Shown piece after piece: positions 55,184 to 64,000 of a stretch of DNA of 64,000 nucleotides. The position numbers were made by a program, and so were the translations under genes. The notes beneath the pieces were generated by a model that was not told where the DNA came from, did not search any database, and was given only the letters and a program-made list of their open reading frames with translations. Positions within the stretch are counted from its first letter, which is position 1, and every line of letters starts with the position of its first letter. Source of the DNA: Bacteroides sp. M10 (GTDB lineage: Bacteria; Bacteroidota; Bacteroidia; Bacteroidales; Bacteroidaceae); NCBI RefSeq assembly GCF_014334015.1, contig NZ_CP060488.1:4732501-4796500 (forward strand), written 5' to 3'.

Positions 55184-57385
55184 ATGAAAAGAAAAAATAT
55201 ATTTCGTATCAGCATAGCTTTTCTTACAGCAACAGCATTCGCTTCTTGTAGCGATCAGTTCATGGAGGATAAGAAAAATTACGATAGTACTACAGCCGAT
55301 GCTTATAATTATTGGAGTGGGGCATTGGCACGTGTAGCAGATGTATACAAGGTGTGTTTGCCTGATCCTAAGTCAACACCCAGTTCTATTTACAACAGTA
55401 CGGGCTTGGCGGATGACCAGTCTAAATCGACCGAAGAATATAGTGGATTTGGAGCTTTTGTAAATCCACTAAGTCCCTTGACTTCCCAAACGGGAAATAA
55501 CCCTGTACCTGATTATTTTGAGGGGACGAAAGGCGATCCTATTACCTCTGCTTATGGACGTATACGTAATATCAATGATGTCATTGCGGGGGTAGAAGGC
55601 AGTACTCTTTCACAGGAAGAGAAGAATGAATTGTTGGGGCAAGTCTATTTCTTTCGTGCATGGTGCTATTATAATCTAGTGAAATGGTATGGTGGCGTGC
55701 CTATCATTACAGAAGTACAAGAACCTGTGGAAACTTCAGTTGTTCCTCGTTCTTCTGCAAAAGATTGTTTCGATTTTATTTGTGATGATTTGGAAAAGGC
55801 CGAGACATTGTTGGCTCCTTTTACGGGATCTGGTCAATGGATGTCTGGTGATAATTATGGTCGTGTCACTTCGGGTACGGCAGTAGCTTTATTGGGGCGT
55901 GTACGCTTGCTTTATGCTAGTCCGTTATTCAATCGTTCAAATGATCTTGCTCGTTGGACACAAGCCTACAACGATATAAAGAGATCTATTGATGTACTGA
56001 CAGCGGCCGGATATGATTTGGCAAATGAAAGTAATCCCGGTGTGAACGCTTCAGGATGGGCTAAAATATTTGCTGAAGTTCCCAGTACGGAAGCCGTTTT
56101 TGTTACACTTCATAATACGCTTACAGAGGGTACACCGGATTATCGCAAGAATAATACATGGGAGCAAGGTATTCGTCCTTCCAATGCTTTAGGTGGAGGA
56201 GGTAAGACTCCTTCGGCAATGTTAGTTGATATGTTCCCTATGGCAGATGGAAAAGTTCCTGTTTCTTGTAATACGTATACTACATTGACTAGATCCGAAT
56301 TAGTTTGCGATCCAAAGTTTCCTTTTGTTGATCGTGACCCGCGTTTCTATCGTACATTTGCTTTTCCTGGTGTTCGTTGGGCGTTTACAGGTGATCCGCG
56401 TTTGGCAGAAAATCAAAATCCGTACGATGGTCCCAATTATGAGCTTTGGAATTATACTTGGTATACGGATGCAGCTTATGTAGATGATGTAGAAGCAACT
56501 AGTGATGTGACTTATGGAGCAGATGCTTTATTGAAGAATGTAAAAGGCTTTTATATCCGTAAGCGTTCAGATGATATGGATGTGAATGCTACTGCGCGTT
56601 ATGTTTATGCTACTACTAGTGGTTTTACTCGTTCTGCTGCTCCATATATGGAAATCAGATATGCGGAGGTGTTGCTTAATTATGCAGAAGCAGCATGTAA
56701 TGCAGGTGATTTAGGTGTCGCTGTTGAACAATTACAAAGAATTCGCGCACGTGTGGGTTATACTGCAGAAAATAATTTCGGGTTAGAGGCTGGTTTAAGC
56801 GGAGATCAAGCGAAGTGTATGGCTGCTATTTTGTACGAACGTCAGATAGAACTGGCTTATGAGGGGAAACGTTTTGATGATATGCGTCGTTGGATGCTGT
56901 TTGATGGTGGTGCGACTTTGCCTGACGGAGCACCCGTTTCCTGGAAGCTGACTGGCTGGGGAGGAAATACTTGTACATATCTTGGATTCAAACCTTTGAA
57001 TGGACAGCGTCGTGAGAATCTGGAGTTCCGTGTGAACATAGATGGTGGCAGTGGAGTTGGAGTTGGTGGTACAACCGTTGATTCAGATCCATTGGTAAAA
57101 GCTGGTGTTACACGTCCGGCAGCTATGGATTTGAGAAAAGAACTAACCAATGAACAAGAAAGACTGAAGACATTTTATGAAGCTAACTTAACTCGTAAAA
57201 CAAAGAAAGGAGATTCATATAATGACAGTCATTCAGAATTGTATATTACGTTTCTTCCTAGATATTATTTCCTTGGCTTCAATCAAGGCATTCAGGGTAA
57301 TAACTCTACGTTACAACAAACTATAGGTTGGGGAGATTACATGAATGGTGGCTCCAATGGTACTTTTGATCCGCTTGCGGAATAA
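55184..57385 (+). CDS. SusD/RagB-family lipoprotein of the pectin locus
   Basis: 733 residues, long for SusD. Lipobox TAFASC (Cys21), then SusD blocks: GRIRNINDVIAGVEG, LLGQVYFFRAWCYYNLVKWYGGVPIITEVQ, GTAVALLGRVRLLYASPLF and the C-terminal PYMEIRYAEVLLNYAEAACNAGDLGVAVEQLQRIRARVGY then RQIELAYEGKRFDDMRRWML. An insert of about 80 residues near the C-terminus (INIDGGSGVGVGGTT-like Gly-rich stretch and following) explains part of the extra length. It pairs with the SusC 13 nt upstream. Confidence 0.92.
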   Translation: MKRKNIFRISIAFLTATAFASCSDQFMEDKKNYDSTTADAYNYWSGALARVADVYKVCLPDPKSTPSSIYNSTGLADDQSKSTEEYSGFGAFVNPLSPLTSQTGNNPVPDYFEGTKGDPITSAYGRIRNINDVIAGVEGSTLSQEEKNELLGQVYFFRAWCYYNLVKWYGGVPIITEVQEPVETSVVPRSSAKDCFDFICDDLEKAETLLAPFTGSGQWMSGDNYGRVTSGTAVALLGRVRLLYASPLFNRSNDLARWTQAYNDIKRSIDVLTAAGYDLANESNPGVNASGWAKIFAEVPSTEAVFVTLHNTLTEGTPDYRKNNTWEQGIRPSNALGGGGKTPSAMLVDMFPMADGKVPVSCNTYTTLTRSELVCDPKFPFVDRDPRFYRTFAFPGVRWAFTGDPRLAENQNPYDGPNYELWNYTWYTDAAYVDDVEATSDVTYGADALLKNVKGFYIRKRSDDMDVNATARYVYATTSGFTRSAAPYMEIRYAEVLLNYAEAACNAGDLGVAVEQLQRIRARVGYTAENNFGLEAGLSGDQAKCMAAILYERQIELAYEGKRFDDMRRWMLFDGGATLPDGAPVSWKLTGWGGNTCTYLGFKPLNGQRRENLEFRVNIDGGSGVGVGGTTVDSDPLVKAGVTRPAAMDLRKELTNEQERLKTFYEANLTRKTKKGDSYNDSHSELYITFLPRYYFLGFNQGIQGNNSTLQQTIGWGDYMNGGSNGTFDPLAE

Positions 57386-57470
57386 GAGGCGGATACTGGA
57401 AAAAGTTCAGCCATGAAATAGGTAAACGCCTACCGAACTTTAAAAGGTACTCTAGCCGTAAAAAACGATA

Positions 57471-57530
57471 AAAGATCACCGATTCTCTATTCTTTTCCTG
57501 AAAAGATAGTGAGGACCGGTGATTTTTTAT
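57471..57530 (+). terminator. Terminator after the pectin susCD genes
   Basis: atcaccg (57475-57481) pairs with cggtgat (57517-57523), with an inner ctat/atag pairing, and a T-run follows. The 57386-57764 gap otherwise holds only the promoter described next. Confidence 0.7.
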
Positions 57531-57727
57531 TGATTTTGAGATTACAAATAGCAAGAATGTCCAAATTAAGGTCAACTATTAGACGTAGTAACTATTTTGA
57601 AATGATAAACGGGAATTTTAATAATATTCTGTTAGTTTATCATTGATCGTCTTGAAATAAAACAGATAAGAAACAGTTTTTTTCCCTCTACTGATTACAA
57701 ATCTTTTTCTCTTTCGTCTTATTATTG

Positions 57728-57735
57728 TATTTTTG
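57728..57735 (+). promoter_or_regulatory. -7 element for the PL1 gene
   Basis: TATTTTTG fits TAnnTTTG 30 nt before the ATG at 57765. A T-rich stretch with tttc at 57706-57709 lies 18 nt upstream as a poor -33. Confidence 0.4.
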
Positions 57736-57764
57736 AATTAACAACTTCACTAAACCAAATAAAA

Positions 57765-59504
57765 ATGAAGAAGAAACATGTATTATTAGCAGCTTTTGCT
57801 GCTGCAATGTTGACTCCGACTGTTGCATGGGCGCAATACCCACAAATAACCGACGAAGCCAAAGAAAACTATAAAAAGATGATGACTGAAGAGCGGAAGC
57901 GCTCTGATGAAGCATGGGCGAAGGCACTGCCAATAGTGCAGAAAGAAGCAAAGGAGGGACGTCCTTATATTCCTTGGGCTAGTCGTCCATGCGATTTGCC
58001 ACAAGCGAATATCCCGGCATTTCCTGGAGCAGAAGGTGGCGGTATGTATAGTTTCGGTGGTCGCGGCGGTAAAGTAATTACTGTGACTAATTTGAATGAT
58101 CGTGGACCTGGATCTTTCCGTGAAGCTTGTGAAACAGGGGGCGCTCGTATTATCGTGTTCAATGTGGCAGGTATTATCCGTTTGGAGTCTCCGATTATAG
58201 TTCGTGCTCCTTATGTTACCATTGCAGGACAAACGGCTCCCGGGGATGGCGTTTGTATTGCCGGCGAATCATTTTGGGTAGATACACATGATGTTGTTGT
58301 GCGCCATATGCGTTTCCGTCGTGGAGAAACAAAGGTTTGGCATCGCGATGATTCTTTCGGAGGTAATCCGATCGGTAATATCATGATAGACCATTGTTCT
58401 TGCTCATGGGGATTGGATGAGAATATTTCTTTCTATCGCCATATGTATGATCCTAGTGAAGGTCAATATGAAAGCAAAGATTTGAAACTTCCTACTGTAA
58501 ATGTGACTATTCAGAATACAATCTCTGCAAAAGCATTGGATACATACAACCATGCATTTGGTAGCACCTTGGGAGGTGAAAACTGTGCATTTGCCCGTAA
58601 CCTGTGGGCTAGTAATGCAGGACGTAACCCTTCTATCGGTTGGAATGGAATATTCAACTTTGTCAATAATGTAGTGTTCAACTGGGTTCATCGTTCTTCT
58701 GACGGTGGTGATTATACCGCAATGTTCAATATGATTAATAACTACTACAAACCGGGACCTGCTACGCCGAAAGACTCTAATGTGGGACATCGTATCCTGA
58801 AACCGGAAGCCGGACGTAGTAAATTGAACTATAAGGCATATGGACGTGTATATGCTGATGGAAACATCATGGAAGGTTATCCTGCCATTACAGCGGACAA
58901 CTGGAAAGGTGGTATTCAGATTGAAGACCAATCAAATACTGACGGATATACTGAAAACATACGGAGCTATCAACCGTTTGAGATGCCGTATATTAATATT
59001 ATGGGTGCTAATGATGCCTATGATTATGTATTGAAACATGCAGGTGCAACTATCCCTTGTCGTGATATTGTAGATGAACGTGTGATTGAAGAGGTGAAAA
59101 CAGGCATTCCTTATTATGAAAAGAAACTTCCGAAAGATGCTTATGGCGATCTGACCGGCTTGTCTCCTAAATCAATGGGTGAAGACGGACAGTTCAAATA
59201 TCGTCGTTTGCCGAAAGACTCTTATAAGCAGGGTATTATTACTGATATTCGTCAGATGGGTGGATTCCCTGAATATAAAGGTACTCCTTATGTAGATACA
59301 GACGGTGACGGTATGCCGGATGAATGGGAAATTGCCAATGGCTTGAATCCGAATGATCCGAGTGATGCTAATAAGGATTGTACAGGTGACGGATATACTA
59401 ATATTGAAAAATATATCAACGGTATCAGCACAAAGCATAAAGTAGATTGGAGAGATATGAAGAACAACTACGATACATTGGCTGAAAAAGGAAAATTAAT
59501 GTAA
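57765..59504 (+). CDS. PL1-family pectate lyase
   Basis: 579 residues with a signal peptide (to VAWA, residue 22). The parallel beta-helix begins near residue 85 with PAFPGAEGGGMYSFGGRGGKVITVTNLND, followed by GSFREACETGGARIIVFNVAGII, the AGQTAPGDG turn and the catalytic-cleft strand IMIDHCSCSWGLDENIS. This is the architecture of subfamily 2-like PL1 proteins of Bacteroides. Near the C-terminus DTDGDGMPDEWEIANGLNPNDPSD is a calcium-binding Asp-rich repeat, followed by an EF-like DANKDCTGDGYTN. It should cleave homogalacturonan by calcium-dependent beta-elimination in the periplasm or at the surface. It probably starts its own transcript. Confidence 0.88.
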   Translation: MKKKHVLLAAFAAAMLTPTVAWAQYPQITDEAKENYKKMMTEERKRSDEAWAKALPIVQKEAKEGRPYIPWASRPCDLPQANIPAFPGAEGGGMYSFGGRGGKVITVTNLNDRGPGSFREACETGGARIIVFNVAGIIRLESPIIVRAPYVTIAGQTAPGDGVCIAGESFWVDTHDVVVRHMRFRRGETKVWHRDDSFGGNPIGNIMIDHCSCSWGLDENISFYRHMYDPSEGQYESKDLKLPTVNVTIQNTISAKALDTYNHAFGSTLGGENCAFARNLWASNAGRNPSIGWNGIFNFVNNVVFNWVHRSSDGGDYTAMFNMINNYYKPGPATPKDSNVGHRILKPEAGRSKLNYKAYGRVYADGNIMEGYPAITADNWKGGIQIEDQSNTDGYTENIRSYQPFEMPYINIMGANDAYDYVLKHAGATIPCRDIVDERVIEEVKTGIPYYEKKLPKDAYGDLTGLSPKSMGEDGQFKYRRLPKDSYKQGIITDIRQMGGFPEYKGTPYVDTDGDGMPDEWEIANGLNPNDPSDANKDCTGDGYTNIEKYINGISTKHKVDWRDMKNNYDTLAEKGKLM

Positions 59505-59510
59505 TCGCCG

Positions 59511-59548
59511 GTAAGATGCCGGAGCCAAGTTTTCTTTCGGCATCTTAC
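59511..59548 (+). terminator. Hairpin between PL1 and DUF3826 genes
   Basis: gtaagatgccg (59511-59521) pairs perfectly with cggcatcttac (59538-59548). No long T-run follows, so it may be an attenuator or mRNA-processing site between the two genes. Confidence 0.6.
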
Positions 59549-59564
59549 TTTAAAAACAATATCA

Positions 59565-60233
59565 ATGAAAAAGATACTGATACTATCATTGCTTTTTATT
59601 TTTGGTTGGATGTCCGCACAGGCAATCGACTTAAATAAAGAGAATCGTGATCCTGAATATGTGAAGTCTATTGTCGGCCGATCCCAGAAGATCGTTGATA
59701 AACTTGGGCTTACAGATGCGAAAATTGCCGAAGACGTTCGTAATATCATAGCCAATCGTTACTTCGAATTAAATGATATTTATGAAGTAAGGGATGCAAA
59801 AGTCAAGAAGGTAAAAGATTCAGGGTTGACCGGCGATGCTAAAAATGAAGCACTGAAAGCTGCCGAAAATGAAAAAGATGCGGCATTATACCGTTCACAT
59901 TTCGCTTTTCCTGCCGATTTATCCCTCTTTCTTGATGAAAAGCAAATAGAGGCGGTGAAGGATGGCATGACTTATGGAGTAGTGAAAGTGACTTATGACT
60001 CACATCTGGACATGATTCCCACTTTGAAAGAAGAAGAAAAAGCCCAAATATATGCTTGGCTGATAGAGGCACGTGAATTCGCATTGGATGCAGAAAATTC
60101 GAACAAGAAACACGCTGCTTTCGGAAAGTACAAAGGACGTATCAATAATTATCTGGCTAAACGTGGATATGACCTGAAGAAAGAACGTGAGGAATGGTAT
60201 AAACGTGTAAAAGCTCGTGGAGGTTCTCTATAA
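59565..60233 (+). CDS. DUF3826 family exported protein
   Basis: 222 residues with a signal peptide (MKKILILSLLFIFGWMSAQA). The mature protein is helical and charged, and matches DUF3826: DPEYVKSIVGRSQKIVDKLGLTD, IIANRYFELNDIYEVRD and a Lys/Glu-rich middle. The C-terminal end has REFALDAENSNKKHAAFGKYKGRINNYLAKRGYDLKKE. DUF3826 genes are commonly seen beside pectate-lyase genes in Bacteroidetes, as here, but no activity is assigned. It is 60 nt after the PL1 gene with a hairpin between. Confidence 0.78.
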   Translation: MKKILILSLLFIFGWMSAQAIDLNKENRDPEYVKSIVGRSQKIVDKLGLTDAKIAEDVRNIIANRYFELNDIYEVRDAKVKKVKDSGLTGDAKNEALKAAENEKDAALYRSHFAFPADLSLFLDEKQIEAVKDGMTYGVVKVTYDSHLDMIPTLKEEEKAQIYAWLIEAREFALDAENSNKKHAAFGKYKGRINNYLAKRGYDLKKEREEWYKRVKARGGSL

Positions 60234-60303
60234 TAAAAAAATAAGATACTATAAAAAGAAGCGAAATTCTTTCCCATTGTAAATGGTTAGTTTGTTTGAT
60301 GGT

Positions 60304-60332
60304 GGAAAGGGTGGCTCGGAGAGTCGCCCTTT
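60304..60332 (+). terminator. Terminator after the DUF3826 gene
   Basis: aaagggtggct pairs with agtcgcccttt through G-U wobbles, followed by T-rich sequence. Confidence 0.6.
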
Positions 60333-60346
60333 TATCATATATAAAT

Positions 60347-60377
60347 TTTGAATCTGGTGATTCTTCCGTTATATTTG
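60347..60377 (+). promoter_or_regulatory. Bacteroides promoter for the GH43-like gene
   Basis: TTTG (60347-60350) and TATATTTG (60370-60377) are separated by 19 nt, an exact match to the Bacteroides vegetative consensus. The start codon is 62 nt after the -7 box. Confidence 0.75.
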
Positions 60378-60438
60378 AGTACAAATTAGACTTATTATCG
60401 TCTCCTCTGTATAAAGGATACAATTATAGAATATAGAA

Positions 60439-61362
60439 ATGAAAAAGTTAAGAAATACATTAGCTGCAATAAGTCTTCTGTTTTTGGCTTCTTGTGGAGG
60501 TAACAAAGACTACTATATGTTCACTTCATTTCATGAACCGGCTGATGAGGGATTGAGATACTTATATAGTGAGGATGGAATGCATTGGGATAGTATTCCG
60601 GGAATCTGGTTGAAACCGGAATTGGGGCAGCATCAACTAATGCGGGACCCTTCAATGGTGCGCACTCCGGATGGAACTTACCATTTGGTCTGGACTACAA
60701 GTTGGAAAGGTGATTTGGGATTTGGTTACGCACATTCCAAAGACCTGATTCACTGGTCGGAGCAACAGATGATTCCTGTAATGGCAGACGAACCGACTAC
60801 CATTAATGTATGGGCTCCGGAGATTTTCTATGACGACGAGAGTGAACAGTTTATGGTTGTATGGGCCTCTTGTGTCCCCGGGCGTTTTGAAAAGGGGATA
60901 GAGGAAGAGAATAACAATCATCGTTTATACTATATCACTACAAAGGATTTTAAGACAGTTTCGAAAGCAAAACTTCTGTACGACCCGGGATTCAGCACCA
61001 TTGATGCTGTCATCGTGAAACGGGCGAAGAATGACTATGTCATGGTGCTTAAGGATAATACCCGTCCGGAGCGCAATCTGAAAATCGCTTTTTCCGATTC
61101 TATGACCGGACCTTATTCGCCGGCATCACAGCCTTTTACAGAATCCTTTGTAGAAGGACCGTCTGTAGAGAAGTTGGGCGATGATTATTTAATCTATTTT
61201 GATGTGTATAAGAAAAAAATATATGGTGCTATGCGTACAAAGGATTTCCGGAACTTTACAGACGTAACAGAAGAAGTAAGCATCCCTGTGGGGCATAAGC
61301 ATGGAACAATATTCAAAGCTCCGGAATCACTAGTAAAGGCATTGCTGGAAGAAAAGAAATAA
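60439..61362 (+). CDS. GH43-like five-bladed propeller glycosidase lipoprotein
   Basis: 307 residues; lipoprotein signal with FLASC (Cys19). The fold is a five-bladed beta-propeller: HQLMRDPSMVRTPDGTYHLVWTT contains the putative catalytic-base Asp, INVWAPEIFYDDESEQFMVVWAS is the typical second blade, and FVEGPSVEKLGDDYLIYFD carries the putative acid Glu. The substrate is unknown; arabinose or related side chains of pectin are plausible given the neighbours. It is 32 nt upstream of the last gene and shares its direction, and the promoter at 60347 probably drives both. Confidence 0.75.
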   Translation: MKKLRNTLAAISLLFLASCGGNKDYYMFTSFHEPADEGLRYLYSEDGMHWDSIPGIWLKPELGQHQLMRDPSMVRTPDGTYHLVWTTSWKGDLGFGYAHSKDLIHWSEQQMIPVMADEPTTINVWAPEIFYDDESEQFMVVWASCVPGRFEKGIEEENNNHRLYYITTKDFKTVSKAKLLYDPGFSTIDAVIVKRAKNDYVMVLKDNTRPERNLKIAFSDSMTGPYSPASQPFTESFVEGPSVEKLGDDYLIYFDVYKKKIYGAMRTKDFRNFTDVTEEVSIPVGHKHGTIFKAPESLVKALLEEKK

Positions 61363-61394
61363 ATCCGGAACTAATTTAAAATCAGAAATAAATC

Positions 61395-64000
61395 ATGAAC
61401 AACTCTGCTAAAATTCTTTTTGTACTGGCTGCCGGATGGTTGACTACTACAGCCTTTGCACAAGATAGAATCCATTATACAGGAAAAGAATTATCAAATC
61501 CTGCTTATCACGACGGGCAACTGTCTCCGGTAGTCGGAGTGCATAATATTCAATTGGTACGTGCTAATCGCGAACATCCGGATGCTTCGAACGGCAATGG
61601 ATGGACTTATAATCACCAGCCGATGCTCGCTTATTGGAATGGCCAGTTTTTCTATCAGTACCTGGCAGACCCTTCTGATGAACACATACCGCCTTCACAG
61701 ACTTTTCTGATGACTTCGAAGGATGGATATCACTGGATGAATCCGGAAATAGTATTCCCTCCTTATAAAGTGCCCGATGGATATACCAAAGAATCTCGTC
61801 CGGGTGTGCAGGCCAAAGATCTGATTGCCATTATGCACCAACGTGTTGGATTCTATGTCTCTAAATCCGGCAAACTGATTACAATGGGGAATTATGGAGT
61901 TGCTTTGGATAAAAAGGATGACCCCAATGATGGAAACGGTATTGGCCGCGTAGTTCGTGAAATAAAGAAAGACGGTTCTTTCGGACCGATCTATTTCATT
62001 TATTATAATCATGGATTTAATGAAAAGAATACCGATTATCCATATTTTAAGAAAAGTAAGGATCGTGAGTTTGTGAAAGCTTGCCAGGAAATTCTCGATA
62101 ATCCGCTGTATATGATGCAGTGGGTGGAAGAAGCCGACCGTGAAGATCCTCTCATTCCGTTGAAGAAAGGATATAAAGCATTCAATTGTTATACATTGCC
62201 GGATGGACGTATTGCCAGTCTTTGGAAACATGCACTTACTTCTATCAGTGAGGATGGCGGACATACCTGGGCAGAACCGGTGCTTCGTGCAAAAGGCTTC
62301 GTAAATAGCAATGCAAAAATCTGGGGACAACGTCTAAGTGACGGAACGTATGCTACAGTATATAATCCATCGGAATTTCGTTGGCCGCTAGCTATCTCTT
62401 TGAGTAAAGATGGATTGGAATATACGACATTAAATTTAGTGCATGGTGAAATCACTCCAATGCGCTATGGAGGAAATTATAAATCATACGGTCCCCAATA
62501 TCCACGTGGTATTCAGGAAGGTAATGGAATACCTGCAGATGGTGATTTATGGGTTTCTTACAGCGTGAATAAGGAAGATATGTGGATTTCCCGCATTCCT
62601 GTTCCGGTAGAGATAAATGCTTCAGCACATGCGGACGATGATTTCTCAAACAATAAATCAATTGCAGAACTGACTGACTGGAATATTTATTCTCCGGTTT
62701 GGGCTCCGGTTTCTCTGGAAGGTAAATGGCTGAAACTGCAAGATAAAGACCCGTTTGATTATGCTAAAGTGGAACGAAAAATACCGGCTTCTAAAGAGTT
62801 GAAAGTATCATTCGATTTGAAAGCCGGGCAAAATGATAAAGGTACCCTTCAGATTGAATTCCTGGATGAGAATGGAATAGCATGTTCCCGTATGGAACTT
62901 ACTGATGATGGAATTTTCCGAATGAAAGGTGGCTCTCGGTTTGCAAATATGATGAAATATGAAGCAGGAAAGGTTTATCACGTGGAAGCAGTTCTTTCAA
63001 CTGCCGATCGTAATATTCAAGTATATGTAGATGGTAAAAGAGTAGGACTGCGTATGTTCTACGCACCTGTGGCTGCTGTTGAACGGATCGTATTCCGTAC
63101 CGGTGTACCTCGTACATTCCCGACTGTAGATACTCCTGCCGATCAGACTTATGATCTGCCCAATGCAGGTGCACAAGATTCATTGGCAGAATATGGTATT
63201 GCCCATGTGAAAACATCTTCTATGGATAAAGATGCATCTTCTGCTTTTTTAAAGTATGCTGACTTCAGTCATTATGCAGACTATTTCAATCACATGGAAG
63301 ATGAGAACATCGTTCAGGCAATTCCTAATGCAAAAGCCTCGGAATGGATGGAGGAAAATATTCCTTTGTTTGAATGCCCGCAACATAACTTTGAAGAGAT
63401 GTATTATTATCGTTGGTGGTCATTGCGTAAGCATATCAAAGAAACTCCTGTAGGATATGGTATGACGGAGTTCCTCGTTCAGCGTTCCTATTCTGATAAA
63501 TATAACCTGATCGCTTGTGCGATCGGACATCATATTTATGAGAGCCGTTGGTTACGTGACCCGAAATATCTGGATCAGATTATTCATACATGGTATCGTG
63601 GCAATGACGGCGGTCCGATGAAGAAAATGGATAAGTTCAGCTCATGGAATGCGGATGCTGTATTGGCCCGTTATATGGTAGATGGGGATAAAGATTTTAT
63701 GGTGGATATGAAAAAAGATCTGGAAACTGAATATCAACGTTGGGAACGTACGAACCGTTTGAAGAATGGATTGTACTGGCAGGGGGATGTACAGGATGGT
63801 ATGGAAGAATCTATCAGTGGTGGACGGAAGAAAAAATATGCCCGCCCGACAATCAATAGTTATATGTATGGCAATGCCAAAGCACTTTCATGTATGGGAA
63901 TTCTTTCCGGTGACGAGGGGATGGCTATGAAATATGATATGAAAGCAGACACGTTGAGAAATCTGGTAGAAAATGAGTTGTGGAATACCCGTCACCAGTT
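61395..64000 (+). CDS. Large multidomain putative glycosidase, cut by the window end
   Basis: The frame opens at ATG 61395 and stays open for 868 codons to the window edge. It has a signal peptide (to AFAQ, about residue 23) and a BNR/sialidase-like propeller (about 30-400; SISEDGGHTW is an Asp-box). A concanavalin-like beta domain follows (about 420-560; LKVSFDLKAGQNDKGTLQIEF, NIQVYVDGKRVGL). An (alpha/alpha)6-barrel region begins near residue 620 (EMYYYRWWSLRKHIKETPVGYGMTEFL, YWQGDVQDGMEESISGG) and resembles GH63/MGH1-like six-hairpin enzymes, with an acidic EESISG turn typical of their active sites. The substrate is unknown. It is in the pectin operon after the GH43-like gene. Confidence 0.72.
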   Translation, partial: MNNSAKILFVLAAGWLTTTAFAQDRIHYTGKELSNPAYHDGQLSPVVGVHNIQLVRANREHPDASNGNGWTYNHQPMLAYWNGQFFYQYLADPSDEHIPPSQTFLMTSKDGYHWMNPEIVFPPYKVPDGYTKESRPGVQAKDLIAIMHQRVGFYVSKSGKLITMGNYGVALDKKDDPNDGNGIGRVVREIKKDGSFGPIYFIYYNHGFNEKNTDYPYFKKSKDREFVKACQEILDNPLYMMQWVEEADREDPLIPLKKGYKAFNCYTLPDGRIASLWKHALTSISEDGGHTWAEPVLRAKGFVNSNAKIWGQRLSDGTYATVYNPSEFRWPLAISLSKDGLEYTTLNLVHGEITPMRYGGNYKSYGPQYPRGIQEGNGIPADGDLWVSYSVNKEDMWISRIPVPVEINASAHADDDFSNNKSIAELTDWNIYSPVWAPVSLEGKWLKLQDKDPFDYAKVERKIPASKELKVSFDLKAGQNDKGTLQIEFLDENGIACSRMELTDDGIFRMKGGSRFANMMKYEAGKVYHVEAVLSTADRNIQVYVDGKRVGLRMFYAPVAAVERIVFRTGVPRTFPTVDTPADQTYDLPNAGAQDSLAEYGIAHVKTSSMDKDASSAFLKYADFSHYADYFNHMEDENIVQAIPNAKASEWMEENIPLFECPQHNFEEMYYYRWWSLRKHIKETPVGYGMTEFLVQRSYSDKYNLIACAIGHHIYESRWLRDPKYLDQIIHTWYRGNDGGPMKKMDKFSSWNADAVLARYMVDGDKDFMVDMKKDLETEYQRWERTNRLKNGLYWQGDVQDGMEESISGGRKKKYARPTINSYMYGNAKALSCMGILSGDEGMAMKYDMKADTLRNLVENELWNTRHQ

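Noticed and set aside
58404..58931. 175-codon minus-strand ORF opposite the pectate lyase
   Set aside because: It is a shadow of the PL1 coding frame, with no independent start signal or family match.
61695..62330. 211-codon minus-strand ORF
   Set aside because: It lies wholly opposite the last gene, whose frame has a signal peptide and propeller motifs; the antisense frame shows none.
1..64000. tRNA, rRNA, CRISPR arrays
   Set aside because: I read for cloverleaf-like blocks, rRNA motifs and regularly spaced repeats and saw none; a tRNA or CRISPR search program would settle this.

Overview
The window looks like chromosomal DNA of a gut Bacteroides species close to B. thetaiotaomicron or B. 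ovatus. The evidence is the SusC/SusD outer-membrane systems, DUF1735 and LamG surface lipoproteins, Mfa-type fimbrial genes, a Bacteroides-type ECF sigma/FecR pair, and promoters of the TTTG-N19-21-TAnnTTTG type. I cannot assign the species from sequence alone. I saw no rRNA, tRNA or CRISPR array.

Layout. (1) 1-1.86 kb: an IbrA/IbrB-like pair (PAPS-reductase-fold protein plus ParB-like protein). (2) 2.3-9 kb: a fimbria operon (fimbrillin-like lipoprotein, DUF3575 protein, DUF3868/OmpA-like protein, Mfa1-type major subunit, FimB/Mfa2-type subunit). It faces two paralogous HTH regulators at 9.06-11.2 kb. (3) 11.4-13.5 kb: a UDP-glucuronate decarboxylase and a cytoplasmic REC-HisKA-HATPase protein. 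(4) 13.6-23.1 kb: a tight minus-strand run made of an ECF sigma factor, a YhcH-family protein, AddA, a radical SAM activase-like enzyme, two TonB-like proteins with a Cys-rich N-terminus, and AddB. (5) 22.5-49 kb: an N-glycan utilisation locus. The sigma factor and a divergent FecR flank two opposed susC-susD-GH18-LamG modules, followed by GH163, an MFS permease, GH130 and GH92. (6) 49.2-64 kb: a pectin-type locus with a TIM-barrel epimerase-like protein, a DUF4957/DUF5123-like lipoprotein, SusC, SusD, PL1 pectate lyase, a DUF3826 protein, a GH43-like protein and a large (alpha/alpha)6-type protein cut by the window end.

The main discovery is a DNA-inversion switch at 32166-35318. Two susC genes point away from each other and share an exact 106-bp inverted repeat (32166-32271 and 35213-35318). 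Between the repeats lie a tyrosine recombinase and the only promoter, signal peptide, STN domain and most of the carboxypeptidase-like domain. In the present orientation these belong to the right-hand susC (34701-38012), which is intact. The left-hand susC (29481-32282) starts abruptly inside the repeat and has no signal peptide. Inversion would move the promoter and signalling N-terminus onto the left module and silence the right one, swapping the plug/barrel, SusD, GH18 and glycan-binding lipoprotein in one step. From memory this resembles the recombinase-driven susC shuffling described for the BT1040-BT1046 region of B. thetaiotaomicron. The enzyme set (GH163, MFS, GH130, GH92) also matches that N-glycan locus. 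The non-coding part of the invertible segment holds structures I have not seen described: two inverted 51-bp arms and two strong hairpins.

Inferred pathway: GH18 releases N-glycans at the surface, SusCD imports them, and GH92, GH163 and GH130 dismantle mannose and the Man-GlcNAc core. The MFS permease would carry small products across the inner membrane. In the pectin locus, PL1 would cleave homogalacturonan and SusCD would import the oligomers.
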